Assembly (NCBI GenBank): GCA_902728285.1
Contig: CACVBU010001149.1
Location: 887,748 to 951,747 of the forward strand
Origin: Clytia hemisphaerica
Taxonomy: Eukaryota > Cnidaria > Hydrozoa > Leptothecata > Clytiidae
Length of the DNA: 64,000 bases
Reading direction: 5' to 3'
In this document: piece by piece, positions 46,158 to 57,927 of the stretch
Numbering within the stretch: position 1 is the stretch's first letter
Layout: the number at the start of each line of letters is the position of its first letter
The notes under the pieces: model-generated
Databases searched by the model: none
What the model was told of the DNA's origin: nothing
The model's input: the letters and a program-made list of their open reading frames with translations, nothing else
Translations under genes and position numbers: made by a program

Positions 46158-46822
46158 GCTTGCATAACAACCAAAGAAGCTGATATATCTTTCTTCGTGC
46201 TTATGCTATCACTATGTGGTTTTGATTGGTGAATTTGAATATGATTCATGTAACAACATCCAAAAGGAATCAATCTCAAACTTTACATTCATCGAGACAA
46301 ATCATCCAACACTTGCACCTTTCAAAATCCGACAGGCTTTTATTTTGAATTTGTTGTCGTCAGAGATGGACCTGGATCTTGGCTTATTTTGAATGAATGG
46401 GAATGAATGGTCAACTGGTGATAGATAAAGGGTTTCTTGAAAGAATCAAATGGGATTCACACCCATTCATGGCCTAGAAGCCCCATTCATTTGATTTGAA
46501 AATCATGCTGAAATGACGTCGTTGCTAAGCTGTTTTTGCCTCATTCACCTCCGCTGGTGCCTGGCAGAAACCAAAGTTTGGAACTTCTTGAAAAATTTAA
46601 TTTCAAAATTGCTTGAATCATGTTCAAATCTAAACCAGAAACTTGATATAAAGAAGGAATACAGAAAATTGATGGGTGCAGAAAGACTAAGAGATCTTGG
46701 ATGTTTTGAGTGGCATCCACTTGGACTTTTTGTTTTGAGCGCTGAGGAGGATAATATGCAAACACGAAGTCTGGATGACAAGAGACAAACCCCTTGCTTC
46801 ACTTTAAAGTTTAAACAGTTTT
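46158..46822 (+). other. Possible coding exons, unrecognised
   Basis: An ATG at 46158 opens 25 codons (MACITTKEADISFF...GFDW) ending at a TTGATTG/GTGAAT donor-like site. A second open stretch at 46550-46822 (VWNFLKNLISKLLES..., RLRDLGCFEWHPLG) follows a GCAG acceptor-like site. Composition is protein-like but I recognise no family. Exon linkage is unproven. Confidence 0.3.
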
Positions 46823-47403
46823 AGAACTATTTACAGCACTCATCATCCATCCCACCACTGCATCCATTCTTTTGATCTGGGCTCATGCATTTTGCACTGG
46901 CAAGTTGGCGGAGTTGATAAAAAAGTAAGTAATTTTTAACCTGTTTGTTTATCTCTTTGATCTCTGAACTGTCTGACTGTATACTGGGTATAGTGTACAG
47001 TAGGGGTTATTAAACATGATGCTAATTTTGCAGAATTGACGTGTTGGTTTGGTACTACAAAGGTTTGACGAGTTTCTTTTTGCGCTGTGGAAATTCAAAG
47101 CTGGAAGATAATAAATAATGTCAAAAATGCTGCTAGCATCGTACTTTGCTGGGGTTCTAAAGTTTAGAAATTCTATATACAGTATATAGTTCTGAAATAT
47201 CCCTTACTAGCATCATTCCATCCCACACAAATTTTATTAGAATATTAACTGAATTGGCAAAACGCCTGCATTCCAGCCTACAAATTATGCAATAAATTTA
47301 TTGATGTGTCCCTGATAAATCTGTTACACTGTTATCAAATAAAAATTAATGTCATAATACTGTTGTCAAACTAAAAATAATGAATTTTTGTTTTATTTTA
47401 CAG

Positions 47404-47626
47404 GATGGCTATAAAAAGATCGGAAACAGATTGGACGCAAAATTGTCAAGCTTTAACAACTACGGACTACAAACGTAAACCATGCTGGAGATAACATTTT
47501 AAGAGATTCAACCATTTGAATCAATCGGCAAATGGATTTAATCCAAATGTATTTGCAGTATTTGGAAAATTCGTTGTTGAACCCGTTGTAAACTATGATG
47601 ACATTTTAAAAATATTAACATTCTAA
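47404..47626 (+). pseudogene. Unrecognised exon with in-frame stop
   Basis: After acceptor TTTATTTTACAG, ATG 47405 opens a frame (MAIKRSETDWTQNC...) that has one TAA at 47492-47494, then continues coding-like (FNHLNQSANGFNPNVF, FVVEPVVNYDDILK) to TAA 47626. The single stop within an otherwise protein-like 73-codon frame suggests a decayed last exon. No family is recognised. Confidence 0.35.
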
Positions 47627-48497
47627 TGTCATTTTTTAAAGTTTAAATGGATGCAATCTATACTATAAAGTTGAGATTTACAGCATTTGCATCTCATGCC
47701 CTTATAAGAGACACATGAACCGTCACAGTAAACATCAATATTTGACAACAAAAGACTAATCTGGGGTGGACAAATGATGTGTGGTTATTTTTCTGGTATT
47801 TGTGGTATACATTGATGGATTTCTGATGGAATTACAGTAATTTTTTACATTTTGTTTTCAAATTTTCTGCTATTTAGAATGAATTTGCACAATGTATTAA
47901 CTGATTCCCTGACTGATACAAGAAATTATGATTTTATCAGACCTTATATTGATTTCTTAAAATTGACTTCAATTTTTTGAAGATTGTTTTCAAATGAGCA
48001 TTTTGCAGCTTGGATATTTTGCACTTAGACCTCAATTTGAAAATCATTGAATGTTTTTGTATCTTCAGTATTTTTGTCTGATTTCATTCATACTCTGACT
48101 AGGGAGAGACAAGCATTTTGGTTAAAATATTCTATAGGAACACCTATATTAAAATGATTATTATTGTCTTGGAAAATTGTATAATTTTTAAATTATATTT
48201 TTGTGCCAGTTAACAAGGGTCCTGGTAAATATATTTCATCTAAAGAAAAATTGAAACAAGTTTAATGTCTGGTCTGATTTCGGGATTTCTCTTTCATACC
48301 CAAACTTTTGCATCCAAAATTTCATTTATTTCTGGCCAGTTTTTGTGTCACTCCTTTTTTCTACCCAAATTATGAAAAGTTATTAATTTTGCTCCCTTAT
48401 ATACATAAAATCAGTAGAAATATTGCAAATTGCCAATTTTATATTAGGTGTACTTACTTCTACGAGGTCTATCTGGGTGTAATGATAAATCTAAGAT

Positions 48498-49217
48498 NNN
48501 NNNNNNNNNNNNNNNNNNNNNNNNNNNNNNNNNNNNNNNNNNNNNNNNNNNNNNNNNNNNNNNNNNNNNNNNNNNNNNNNNNNNNNNNNNNNNNNNNNNN
48601 NNNNNNNNNNNNNNNNNNNNNNNNNNNNNNNNNNNNNNNNNNNNNNNNNNNNNNNNNNNNNNNNNNNNNNNNNNNNNNNNNNNNNNNNNNNNNNNNNNNN
48701 NNNNNNNNNNNNNNNNNNNNNNNNNNNNNNNNNNNNNNNNNNNNNNNNNNNNNNNNNNNNNNNNNNNNNNNNNNNNNNNNNNNNNNNNNNNNNNNNNNNN
48801 NNNNNNNNNNNNNNNNNNNNNNNNNNNNNNNNNNNNNNNNNNNNNNNNNNNNNNNNNNNNNNNNNNNNNNNNNNNNNNNNNNNNNNNNNNNNNNNNNNNN
48901 NNNNNNNNNNNNNNNNNNNNNNNNNNNNNNNNNNNNNNNNNNNNNNNNNNNNNNNNNNNNNNNNNNNNNNNNNNNNNNNNNNNNNNNNNNNNNNNNNNNN
49001 NNNNNNNNNNNNNNNNNNNNNNNNNNNNNNNNNNNNNNNNNNNNNNNNNNNNNNNNNNNNNNNNNNNNNNNNNNNNNNNNNNNNNNNNNNNNNNNNNNNN
49101 NNNNNNNNNNNNNNNNNNNNNNNNNNNNNNNNNNNNNNNNNNNNNNNNNNNNNNNNNNNNNNNNNNNNNNNNNNNNNNNNNNNNNNNNNNNNNNNNNNNN
49201 NNNNNNNNNNNNNNNNN
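48498..49217. other. Assembly gap, 720 N
   Basis: A run of N of exactly 720. Any open frame across it is meaningless. Confidence 1.
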
Positions 49218-50767
49218 AAACTTTCTTAAAAGCTTTGCTTTTTATTAGAATTTGACCAGTTGATTAACGACATTGATTTAGATCAATCCAGCTGGGGAGT
49301 AACGTCAAACATCATATAACGTATGATTTATCGTAAATACATGTAATTCATTTCTTGACATCAGTGTCTCTCATCTGCTCCTCATACAATACATACAAAT
49401 CTCGTTCAATGAATAAATGTTAGTCGTGGATATAACCATTTTCTATTGTTGACACCACAGAATGAGAATCCTAAAAATGTAAAAAAATGTACTTTCTTTA
49501 AAAAAAGCAATTTTGACAAGGTATAAAAAAGGTATAGCTATATTTAATTTTCTATACATTTGAGTGAAGGACAGTGAAGGTAGTAGGGTAGTAGTTCTTC
49601 GAAAGCACATTTGCTAAATTGTTTCCTGTACTATCAGTAATGTATAAGAGGGAAGATTTGTGAAAATCAAAAAAAATTTAATAATTTTAGTTAGAGAGTC
49701 AGTATGAAGAAACCTCATCAGCCTGTCAGCATTCTCATTCCAACAACATACTTTTCCCTCTCATTTCATAGAAAAAAGAAATCAATATCCAACTCCTACC
49801 TTTATATTTGGATGTGAATCTGTATTTAAAAGATTTCCAATAGATATTGTCAAGATTGGGAGAGTGCTTTCGAAAAAGATTGTTTTTTGCCCGACATTCA
49901 TAAAAATCACAACAACTGGGTTATCGAGACCTCGACTTTTTCTGACGCAATATCACGTGAACAGAACGTCATCATTCTTATCATCATATTTATTTGAAAC
50001 AATGAAAACTACGCGCATATATGAGGAGCTCTCCGTCCAGTCGTTAGAAGTTCATGGTTTTAGTCAGAAAGTTGTTGTAATACAATTTTTTGCTCAGAGT
50101 TTCATGCTCTATCAGATAGTACCAATCATTTTCGTTTATTTTGACTTTTGAAAATAAACTATTTCTATACCCCTCATTTTCCCTTGCCTATGGTGTCACT
50201 ATTTTGGTCATAAAAAGTTTTCTCGGGCCTGATCCGCGTCCTCCCTCTCAAAATATCTTGTAATACACTGTTCTTTTGAATAGACTAAAAATGGCTAGGT
50301 TGTAGAAAAGATCTCACGGGACCCAAGGCTTGGCCTCCTTTTATTAAGCTTTTTTTCTAAAATTTTCACAGCTTATTCCATACATGAATGGAACTATTTT
50401 CAAAAGAGATTGGTTTTCAGAAACTTGATTAAGAGGTTGTTAGATAAAAATTGTCATTTTGAAATTTTCTAAATTTTCACTTTGGACTTTGCAATATCGA
50501 AAATCATGAAATATTTCATAAGAATCATAAATTTTATATCCATCGGGTCGTAAATTTAAGGGTAAACACAAATATGTTCATAGCCCCCCCCCAATTACCA
50601 CTGGGTATAATAATTTGATTTTAACTACACCTACGTTTTGGGCCCCAAACCTGTGTTTTTGACAACCAGGTGTATACTGTAAAAATTTTATCAAGCATAT
50701 CTATGTCCAAAACCCTCTAAATCACATTCCCAAACTACATGGTCAAAATTTTGTATTCATAACTTAA

Positions 50768-51523
50768 CCCTATTGGCCCCAAGCTTTTTTGACTTTGGTA
50801 TCCCCAGAGGGGGGGGGTAGAATCTACCACCCTCGATTATTTTTGATCTAGAAGAGCTATGGTCATGAAATTTGGTACAGATGTTCTCCATCATTAAACA
50901 AATTTCCAGGAAGAAAAAAAAAATTGATTACGTCATTCAAAAACCGATGACGTCATCACAAAATTTCCACCTGTTGGAAAAAAGCCCAAATATATGGTTT
51001 ACAAAAATGGCTATTACAATCGAACCAAAAAAGATAATTAGATTCTGTTTAAAGATTCAGAAAGATAAGAGGTTGTTCCTTAACATCATTGCCGGTTTTG
51101 AAATTTCAATAAAGACTTTCTCTTAAAATCTATGCTGAAGATGAGTAAAATTTTCAAAATTTGATGACGTCATAAATGATTATGTCATCATTTTCAAATT
51201 TTTTTTTCAGCTTTTCAAATTTATATTGTCAATGCCTATCACGTGTTAAAATTTGAAAATGATTGAATAAATAGTTCAGAAGTTATCAGTACTTTTAAAT
51301 TTTGAGTTTTAAGCGATTTTAGCTGGGTTTTATGTCATGTTTCACAATAAAGTCATAAAACCTGATCTGAACAACCTATGACCCTAAAATTTTGCACAAG
51401 TACTTTTAATTAGATTTTGTCAAAAGTCAGAAAGTTTCAAGTCGTTTGAAAAATTTTTCTCAGAGATATTCAAAAAAGAACTCCAGCGTGGTAGATTCTA
51501 CCCCCCCCCTGGGGCTAATAGGG
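50768..51523. mobile_element. TTAA-flanked MITE, 756 bp
   Basis: TTAA at 50764-50767 and 51524-51527 flank CCCTATTGGCCCCAAGC and its partner TGGGGCTAATAGGG. It shares CCCTATT ends and internal CGATGACGTCATCA / TTTGATGACGTCATAA sites with the 39266 copy. The interior open frame (50872-51126) is not credible. Confidence 0.82.
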
Positions 51524-51527
51524 TTAA

Positions 51528-53421
51528 AGATATCTCGAGAAAATGCTAAAAAAAAGCCACTAGAAAAAAGCCACCTATCTTAGCGATTGAAAAATATTGT
51601 TGAAATTGAAAATTTTGAAAAAGAACTTCCGGGAAATAAAGTAGAGATGTTAAAGTTTTTCATGCAGCAAAAATTTTTGTAAAACCTCTTTTCCTCTAGA
51701 TTTGAGAGAAATTTTAAATTTGATCGACGTTTTGGGGCCACATACTGTAATGACTCCACACGATAGCCCGATAGTAGTTCAATTTCTTTGTGTTTAATTT
51801 TTATCTTACAGTGTTTCTTGAAACTAAGTGTCCGCGCGATAAGCCTTAAAGTACACATAAAAACACTAGGTTACAAAGTCTAAGAATATCAAATAACCTA
51901 GAGATTGTGTATTTACTTTCTGGCACTGGTATAGAAAAATCAATATATACAAATCAAGCGCTAAAAAGTTGATCTAACAGTTTACTATAAGGCTATTGTG
52001 TGGAGTCATTACGTAATGTTTTCGTCGCCAATATAACTAGGTTTAAATGGTATCCTAATTAGCAAAACGTCTATTGCATTCAATTGATCGATTATTCAAC
52101 GATTGGCTCTAAGATGATCTACAGATCGATTGTTTAACGGTTGCAAGTTCAATTCATATTTCGATCAATATTAATATTCAAGATTTTAGAATAGGATCAA
52201 TCACCGTTAAATTATCGATTGGAAAATGTATCAATTGTGCGAGTCTGGTTTATAAGAAATGGAAATCAATAAATATTGGTCAACCTGCTCGAAATTCTCA
52301 AAATTGTTAACTCCACGTTTCAATGAAATTTTCTCGAGTTCTACCGACTGTCCCAGAAAAAAGTCCCCCTCTTTGAAGTGAATCTTCTCGAGTTCTATGA
52401 ACTTTGAAAGCATCATGCATTGGAAAAAGGATTGATAAAATTAAATTTTGAGGGGGCATTTGTTAAATTTAGTCAACTAGATAAAAAGTTATGGTCTAAA
52501 TGCTAAAAAATTACTTTTCAAAAAAATGCGAAAAATTAGGGTTCTAAGAGTCACTTTTTCGCCTTGTCTCTCTAAGGGTAACTTTATTCTCTGTTAGGGC
52601 CGGTTTTCGCAGCTCCGGTTTTACATACTTTTGACATTCTTCAACCCTAGTACTTCCTGGTTGTTTAATTTGATTATTTCATCGATGAATAATCAAACAC
52701 TATACCAAATCGTCTTGTTTATTATTGAAATAAGTATCTTGTTCTTTTTAATAGAATTGAGCAACAAAGTTGACCAGCTATCAATGGAATCAAAATCTGT
52801 AAAGGGTAAAGTTTTAGTTATGATTCTCATTTTTACTATCCATACCGGTAAACCTTTACGAATTCAATCAATCAATCCATTCAAAAAGAAATGACCTTCT
52901 TTGTTGGATATAACTTTAGGGAGGTCCTATAAATTAACCATGTTAAGTTAGTCCGTCCGTCTGTTATAAGCTTTTCTCGGGATGAGCTCATTAGATTTTT
53001 CTGATTTTTCGCACAATGATTTGAAATGGTAATTCCCAAAATTTGGCGGAGCCCGAATTTCGAAAAAGAATTCTCCCAGTTGCCAGATCCTGAAGTGTCA
53101 CGGAAAAAAAATTGTCAGAATTTTCTCGACAATTTATTATTAGTTTTTTCTATTTTTTGTACATAGATGCGTATTAATACTGCTATCAATGTGTCTTACT
53201 TACTTGATAATTTCTTTATCATGGAGATGCCCAAAGCTTAGCATCGTTGGGTTTCCTAAGAAATCATCTTTAATCCCGTAAGGAACTCCTTAAAAATTGC
53301 TGCAACAGCCAAAAACCGGCGTAAAGCGGGTTTCCTTCACTATTTCGAGAATATCAGGTATACAGAGTGTCACTTGTTGCTCTTTTGAACCTTAAAAAAT
53401 ATTTATTTGCATTCCTTCCAG
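51528..53421. other. Region upstream of the NB-ARC exon; no further exon confirmed
   Basis: AT-rich. An open frame at 52631-52894 has a hydrophobic stretch (LYQIVLFIIEISILFFLIEL) that could be a membrane segment, but it lacks splice context and similarity. The NB-ARC gene must have at least one upstream exon (acceptor at 53421); I could not identify it. Confidence 0.4.
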
Positions 53422-53913
53422 ACCTAACAAGGACACATTGGAACTTGCCAGAGCCTGTTTCCATCTTCTTTGGACGAGAAAATTTGATTAAATCCATTCA
53501 CTTGAAACTTCAACAAAATCAAGCAGTTGCTTTGAGTGAAATAGGAGGTGTGGGGAAAACACAAACCGCTGCAAAGTTCGTTCAAATACACAAGGATGAA
53601 TATCAGAAGATATTTTGGATTTCTGCTGTCAGCCTCAAGAAATCTTTGAGCGAGATTTTGTGTGCAATTGGTTGTAAACAACTAATACCTGATGAACCTT
53701 CGATGGAAACTCTTGCTTTCATTTTCCTCTCTAAGATTTTTGAAGGCTCCAAAAAATCGCTGATTGTATTGGATGACGTCACTGAGGTCACAAAAGACGT
53801 CACTTCATTCATTCGACATGTGAGAGAAAAAATCAGCTTATTGTTGATATCTCAAAGAAGGGATTGGAAAGATTATGGTTTGATTCAAATTGCTGTTCCA
53901 TGTTTCCAAGAAC
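53422..53913 (+). pseudogene. NB-ARC/TPR gene, 5' part (interrupted)
   Basis: The exon begins after acceptor CATTCCTTCCAG (phase 1) and encodes the start of an NB-ARC ATPase: a FFGRENLI entry motif, P-loop GGVGKTQT at 53544-53564, the IFWISA strand, Walker B LIVLDDV at 53760-53780, and a LLLISQRR sensor-type strand. NB-ARC proteins are nucleotide-dependent switches in innate-immune and apoptosis pathways; cnidarians have many. The frame is cut at 53913 by the palindromic element. A TAG just inside the element (53916) would end translation. The sequence resumes in frame at 60408. Confidence 0.82.
53908..53913 (+). repeat. Target-site duplication AAGAAC (left)
   Basis: AAGAAC directly before the element's AGTAGTGTAAAT end. 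The same six bases follow the right end at 60402-60407. Confidence 0.92.
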
Positions 53914-53949
53914 AGTAGTGTAAATATGATAGTTCTACTCCAGCATGCT

Positions 53950-54262
53950 CAAAGTGAGTGACTCAATGTGTGAAAAACGACTCAATGTGTGAAAAATGAC
54001 TCAATGTGTGAAAAACGACTCAATGTGTGAAAAACGACTCAATGTGTGAAAAACAACTCAATGTGTGAAAAACGACTCAATGTGTGAAAAACGACTCAAT
54101 GTGTGAAAAATGACTCAATGTGTGAAAAACGACTCAATGTGTGAAAAACGACTCAATGTGTGAAAAACAACTCAATGTGTGAAAAACGACTCAATGTGTG
54201 AAAAACGACTCAATGTGTGAAAAACAACTCAATGTGTGAAAAACGACTCAATGTGTGAAAAA
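53950..54262 (+). repeat. 19-bp tandem repeat in left terminus
   Basis: About 16 units of CGACTCAATGTGTGAAAAA. Single-base variants such as TGACTC and CAACTC alternate. A few more units occur near 54420-54450. Confidence 0.9.
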
Positions 54263-54608
54263 TAATGCTGAAAATGTGTCTTATTGCTGATTAATGATTT
54301 CGTATAAAAGCTTTAATCGAAGGTGAATGTTCATAGTGTCAACATCAAAGGAAAGCAGAGAGCAATGTGTGAGAAAATAATGCTGAAAATGTGTGAAATC
54401 AAATATTCCAAACAAGACAAGTGTGAAAAACGACTCAATGTGTGAAAAATAATGCTGAAAAAATGTGCTCCCACAAACCTAATTAAAGCTATGGGTAAAT
54501 ATTCTGTCCGTTTGAGTTTGCTCTAAGATCTGGAATACTTGGTTCACTACTAGAGGATTTCTTTACTCCCTTGGATTTATATTTTTTACGCTATCTCTCT
54601 GTTAAACA

Positions 54609-55199
54609 ATGGCAACACCAAATCAAAAAAGAAGTTTCTCCTGTTCAGATGCTCCAAAGAAGAAACGGTGTTTCAAGAGCAGAATTTCAAGGTGGAAGAA
54701 TGACCGAACCTTAAATTTCAATGTCGAAAACTACTTTGATCAAGAAGAGGAATTCTTTATCGTAACTCAAAAACTTAGTGGGCAACATACCAACTCGATC
54801 ATTTTCTCTCCTGGCAAAGCTGATCTTCTCATCGCTAATGTCACTGGTTATCTTTTGGAATGGAAACGAAAGAAGTTCAAAAATGAAATGCAAAACGTGT
54901 TTTTTTAAGATCATGCGAGAAAAAGTCTTGCAAGTGCGGCGAGAAATGTGTGCGAAGGATGTTTGGAGGACTATCCAAGTCAACTTCATCACTACTGTCT
55001 CACAACGGAGACTAAGCAATTTGTAGAAGATGCATTTTCGAATCTCCTTAAAGTGGTCGATGAAGAGGAAGCCAACGAAATTTGCAACAAGACGCTACAG
55101 ATGAATGGTGAAATCAAATATTCCAAACAAGAACTCTTAGTTGATGAACAATGGGTCAGAAATTTGAAACAATTAATTTTAAAATATTTAAATTGTTAA
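54609..55199 (+). pseudogene. Cys/His-rich basic protein, left-arm copy, frameshifted
   Basis: Left-arm counterpart of the intact gene at 59741-59133. The start (MATPNQKRSFSCSD) and basic KKKRCFKSR region are intact. A T run at 54900-54906 has seven T where the right arm has six, shifting the frame after residue 98. The remainder (CEGCLEDYPSQLHHYCL onward) lies in another frame to 55199. Confidence 0.75.
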
Positions 55200-55212
55200 A
55201 TTATTTTATTAC

Positions 55213-55704
55213 TCATAATATACCGTTACATGAAATTAGAAAAGAAATAAATAAAGCTATAAATGAAATAATCAAATTGTTGTCTTTACGTCTGTATTGA
55301 TGTCTTATAGAAAAATGAATGTCGTCAATATAATAAATCAGCGTGTTAAGATAATCCACGTGTTCGATTTTCTTTTGTTGGGTACAGTTCTTTACACCTT
55401 TTGCTTTCTTTGATTGAATTGAGACCAGTCTCTTTTTATCTTTGTAGTGAGCGTGATGGTACATTGAGTACATCTTCGCTTTTAACTTGATAATAATACT
55501 CTCATTCAGCAAAGCCTTAAAAGTAACTCACTTTTTTTAGTCTTACTTACATTAAGGCAGTTGAGCTTGACGAAAGCCTCAAATAACTTCAATAAAATAC
55601 CTTGAAGACTTTCAAAAAGCGAACGTTCCCAAATTCATTCTTTACAATTAAAAATAAGACGTCATTGTTTTCTTTAATCACAATTACTGATGCCTTGGTC
55701 ATTT
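55213..55704 (-). pseudogene. Small spliced membrane protein, left-arm copy, frameshifted
   Basis: Counterpart of 58649-59138. Exon 1 on minus starts at ATG 55704 but has two extra bases (TGTGTG where the right arm has TGCA) near 55680, breaking the frame before the donor at 55601. Exon 2 (55515-55213) is intact and ends in a hydrophobic FIALFISFLISC segment. Confidence 0.65.
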
Positions 55705-55982
55705 TGTTATTACAATACTCCATTTCATTTATATTTATACATTTCTTCTAGCTTTTGTTAGTGCTAACATAACATCCTTGACCTGTTACTTTTATTCTTA
55801 AACAACGTAGCTGAAACTTAAAGCATCATATATATTATCATGATGTTTCAGTAACCCTACCTTACGCTAAATGATTGACCCAAAGAATAAAAGAAATAAA
55901 ATACAAGTATAATCTAATCAGAGAGCAATATATTCAGAGCTTTAATGAAAATACAAGTGTCCATTACAGAGATCGATTCGTT

Positions 55983-56423
55983 TCATTCTTTCATTTCATC
56001 ATTTGAAAATTGAATTATTTGTCGATGAATCAAAAACCGACGTTTTTCAATGGCAAAATCCAATGCTTCCTCAAAGTCCATATCTTCTTCGTCTCTAACT
56101 CTTCGCAAAGTTTGCATGATGGCTTTATGAGTTATATTATTTTTCATTGCCCGGAGAAAAAGGATCTTGTATTTATAAATTTCATTAATTGATAAACCAG
56201 TCTCTTCGCATTCGTTGAACATAGTCTCCCAGATATTTATCGTTTCTTCATCACCTTGAGATTGTTCACTGTCACCAGAATCTTCATCATTGGACATTGA
56301 CTCACTGTCTGGATAATCCTCATCTTCTTCCTCTTCAGATTCTTCAGGGTGGGCTTTTGCAACATGGCGATTGTAGTTGCTTTTTGTGGAAAAGGTCTTT
56401 TCGCAATCGTCACATTCATACAT
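55983..56423 (-). CDS. Single C2H2-finger acidic protein, left-arm copy
   Basis: 146 residues. Residues 1-25 are one C2H2 finger (YECDDCEKTF...NRHVAKAH). Residues 26-65 are a strongly acidic Glu/Asp/Ser stretch. The C-terminal 75 residues are helical and charged (INEIYKYKILFLRAMKNN, RRVRDEEDMDFEEALDFAI). The protein is identical to the right-arm copy. The start is the ATG before TATGAATGTGAC. A single finger plus an acidic domain suggests a DNA-bound regulator of the element. No family is recognised beyond the finger. Confidence 0.75.
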   Translation of the reverse strand: MYECDDCEKTFSTKSNYNRHVAKAHPEESEEEEDEDYPDSESMSNDEDSGDSEQSQGDEETINIWETMFNECEETGLSINEIYKYKILFLRAMKNNITHKAIMQTLRRVRDEEDMDFEEALDFAIEKRRFLIHRQIIQFSNDEMKE

Positions 56424-56639
56424 CGTCGCCCTTGGTTTTAAACATTATGAAGAAATAGAATCTTTTCTTGCCAATTTATAGGTCAAATGCAAGAGGAATC
56501 CGATAAAGGGTTTCTCTTTAGGATCTTGAATTCTTCTTCTTCAATTGAATACGCTCATGTCTTTTTTTTTCTTTTCTTTACAATCGATTTTGGGACTAAG
56601 CTAGCTTGATCGTATTCTACATTTCCTAGTCTATTTTAT

Positions 56640-57095
56640 TAATTATTTTGGGACTATTACCTAATTTTTGTTTGGGATTACCTAATCCCTATTAAAGATT
56701 ACCTAATCCCTCTTTGGGATTACCTAATCTAAGGCAATCCTTTTTGAGATCACCTAATCCATGTTTAAGATTACCTAATCTTTAATTGGGATTATACTGA
56801 ATCCATGTTAATATGTTTTGGAGATCACCTAATCCCTCTTTAAGATTACCTAATCCTTCACTTAATCTCTCTTTGGGATTACCTAATCTCTGTTTGGGTT
56901 TACCTAATTCAAGCTAATCCTTATCTCAGATCACCTAACCCCTATTATATTATAAGATTTCCTAATCCCTCTTTGTAATTACCTGATTCAAGTAAATCTT
57001 TTAGAAATCACCCAATCCCTTTATTACTAGATTACCTAATCCCTCTTTGGGACCAACTAATCCTCATTTGAGATTATATGATCCCTTGGATTTTT
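56640..57095 (+). promoter_or_regulatory. Array of GATTACCTAATC-like sites, left arm
   Basis: About 17 copies of GATTACCTAATC or close variants (GATCACCTAATCC, GATTTCCTAATCC) every 20-40 bp, separated by CCCTCTTTGGG-like spacers. The site is an inverted repeat GATTA-CC-TAATC. It lies between the C2H2 gene's upstream side and the palindrome centre. Either a regulatory or replication site cluster, or decayed tandem repeats. Confidence 0.6.
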
Positions 57096-57120
57096 TCTTC
57101 CAATTCACATCATTAACTGA

Positions 57121-57224
57121 AATCGCTGGGCGGGGAACGCCGTCGGCGTTCCTTTTTAACAAAAAGGAAAAACTTTGGTAAGTGCTGGTACAGGGAACGC
57201 CGGAGGCGTTCCCCGCCCAGCGAT
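57121..57224. repeat. Palindrome centre with G/C hairpins
   Basis: Each arm's inner end holds an 8-bp hairpin GGAACGCC-n3-GGCGTTCC (57134-57152 and 57193-57211) preceded by CGCTGGGCGG. The 40 bp between them (TTTTTAACAAAAAGG ... GTGCTGGTACA) are the only non-duplicated bases of the element. Confidence 0.85.
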
Positions 57225-57249
57225 TTCAGTTAATGATGTGAATTGGAAG

Positions 57250-57700
57250 AAAAAATCCAAGGGATTATATAATCTCAAATGAGGATTAGTTGGTCCCAAA
57301 GAGGGATTAGGTAATCTAGTAATAAAGGGATTGGGTGATTTCTAAAAGATTTACTTGAATCAGGTAATTACAAAGAGGGATTAGGAAATCTTATAATATA
57401 ATAGGGGTTAGGTGATCTGAGATAAGGATTAGCTTGAATTAGGTAAACCCAAACAGAGATTAGGTAATCCCAAAGAGAGATTAAGTGAAGGATTAGGTAA
57501 TCTTAAAGAGGGATTAGGTGATCTCCAAAACATATTAACATGGATTCAGTATAATCCCAATTAAAGATTAGGTAATCTTAAACATGGATTAGGTGATCTC
57601 AAAAAGGATTGCCTTAGATTAGGTAATCCCAAAGAGGGATTAGGTAATCTTTAATAGGGATTAGGTAATCCCAAACAAAAATTAGGTAATAGTCCCAAAA
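57250..57700 (-). promoter_or_regulatory. Array of GATTACCTAATC-like sites, right arm
   Basis: Mirror image of the left array, reading GATTAGGTAATC on plus. It lies about 230 bp upstream of the right-arm C2H2 gene. Confidence 0.6.
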
Positions 57701-57927
57701 TAATTAATAAAATAGACTAGGAAATGTAGAATACGATCAAGCTAGCTTAGTCCCAAAATCGATTGTAAAATAAAGAAAAAAAAAAGACATGAGCGTATTC
57801 AATTGAAGATTTAAGAAGAATTCAAGATCCTAAAGAGAAACCCTTTATCGGATTCCTCTTGCATTTGACCTATAAATTGGCAAGAAAAGATTCTATTTCT
57901 TCATAATGTTTAAAACCAAGGGTGACG

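Larger units (their letters stand above)
46007..50062. mobile_element. Probable inverted-repeat element spanning the assembly gap
   Basis: ATGAACTTCTAACGACTGGA followed by CGGAGAACTC at 46007 has its reverse complement at about 50030-50062 (GAGCTCTCCGTCCAGTCG, TTAGAAGTTCAT). ATTGTTTCAAA follows inward on both sides. The approximately 4-kb interval holds coding-like exons at 46158-46232, 46550-46822 and 47404-47626 and the N gap. No transposase domain is recognised and no duplication was established. Confidence 0.4.

Noticed and set aside
48308-49255. Long open frames across the N run
   Set aside because: They are produced by translating 720 unknown bases; no sequence supports them.
52631-52894. 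Open frame with a hydrophobic segment upstream of the NB-ARC exon
   Set aside because: It could be a membrane exon of that gene, but there is no donor or acceptor in suitable phase that I can defend.
56640-57095. Site array considered as a CRISPR or telomeric repeat
   Set aside because: Spacing is irregular, the spacers are related to each other, and the motif is a degenerate inverted pair rather than a fixed repeat.
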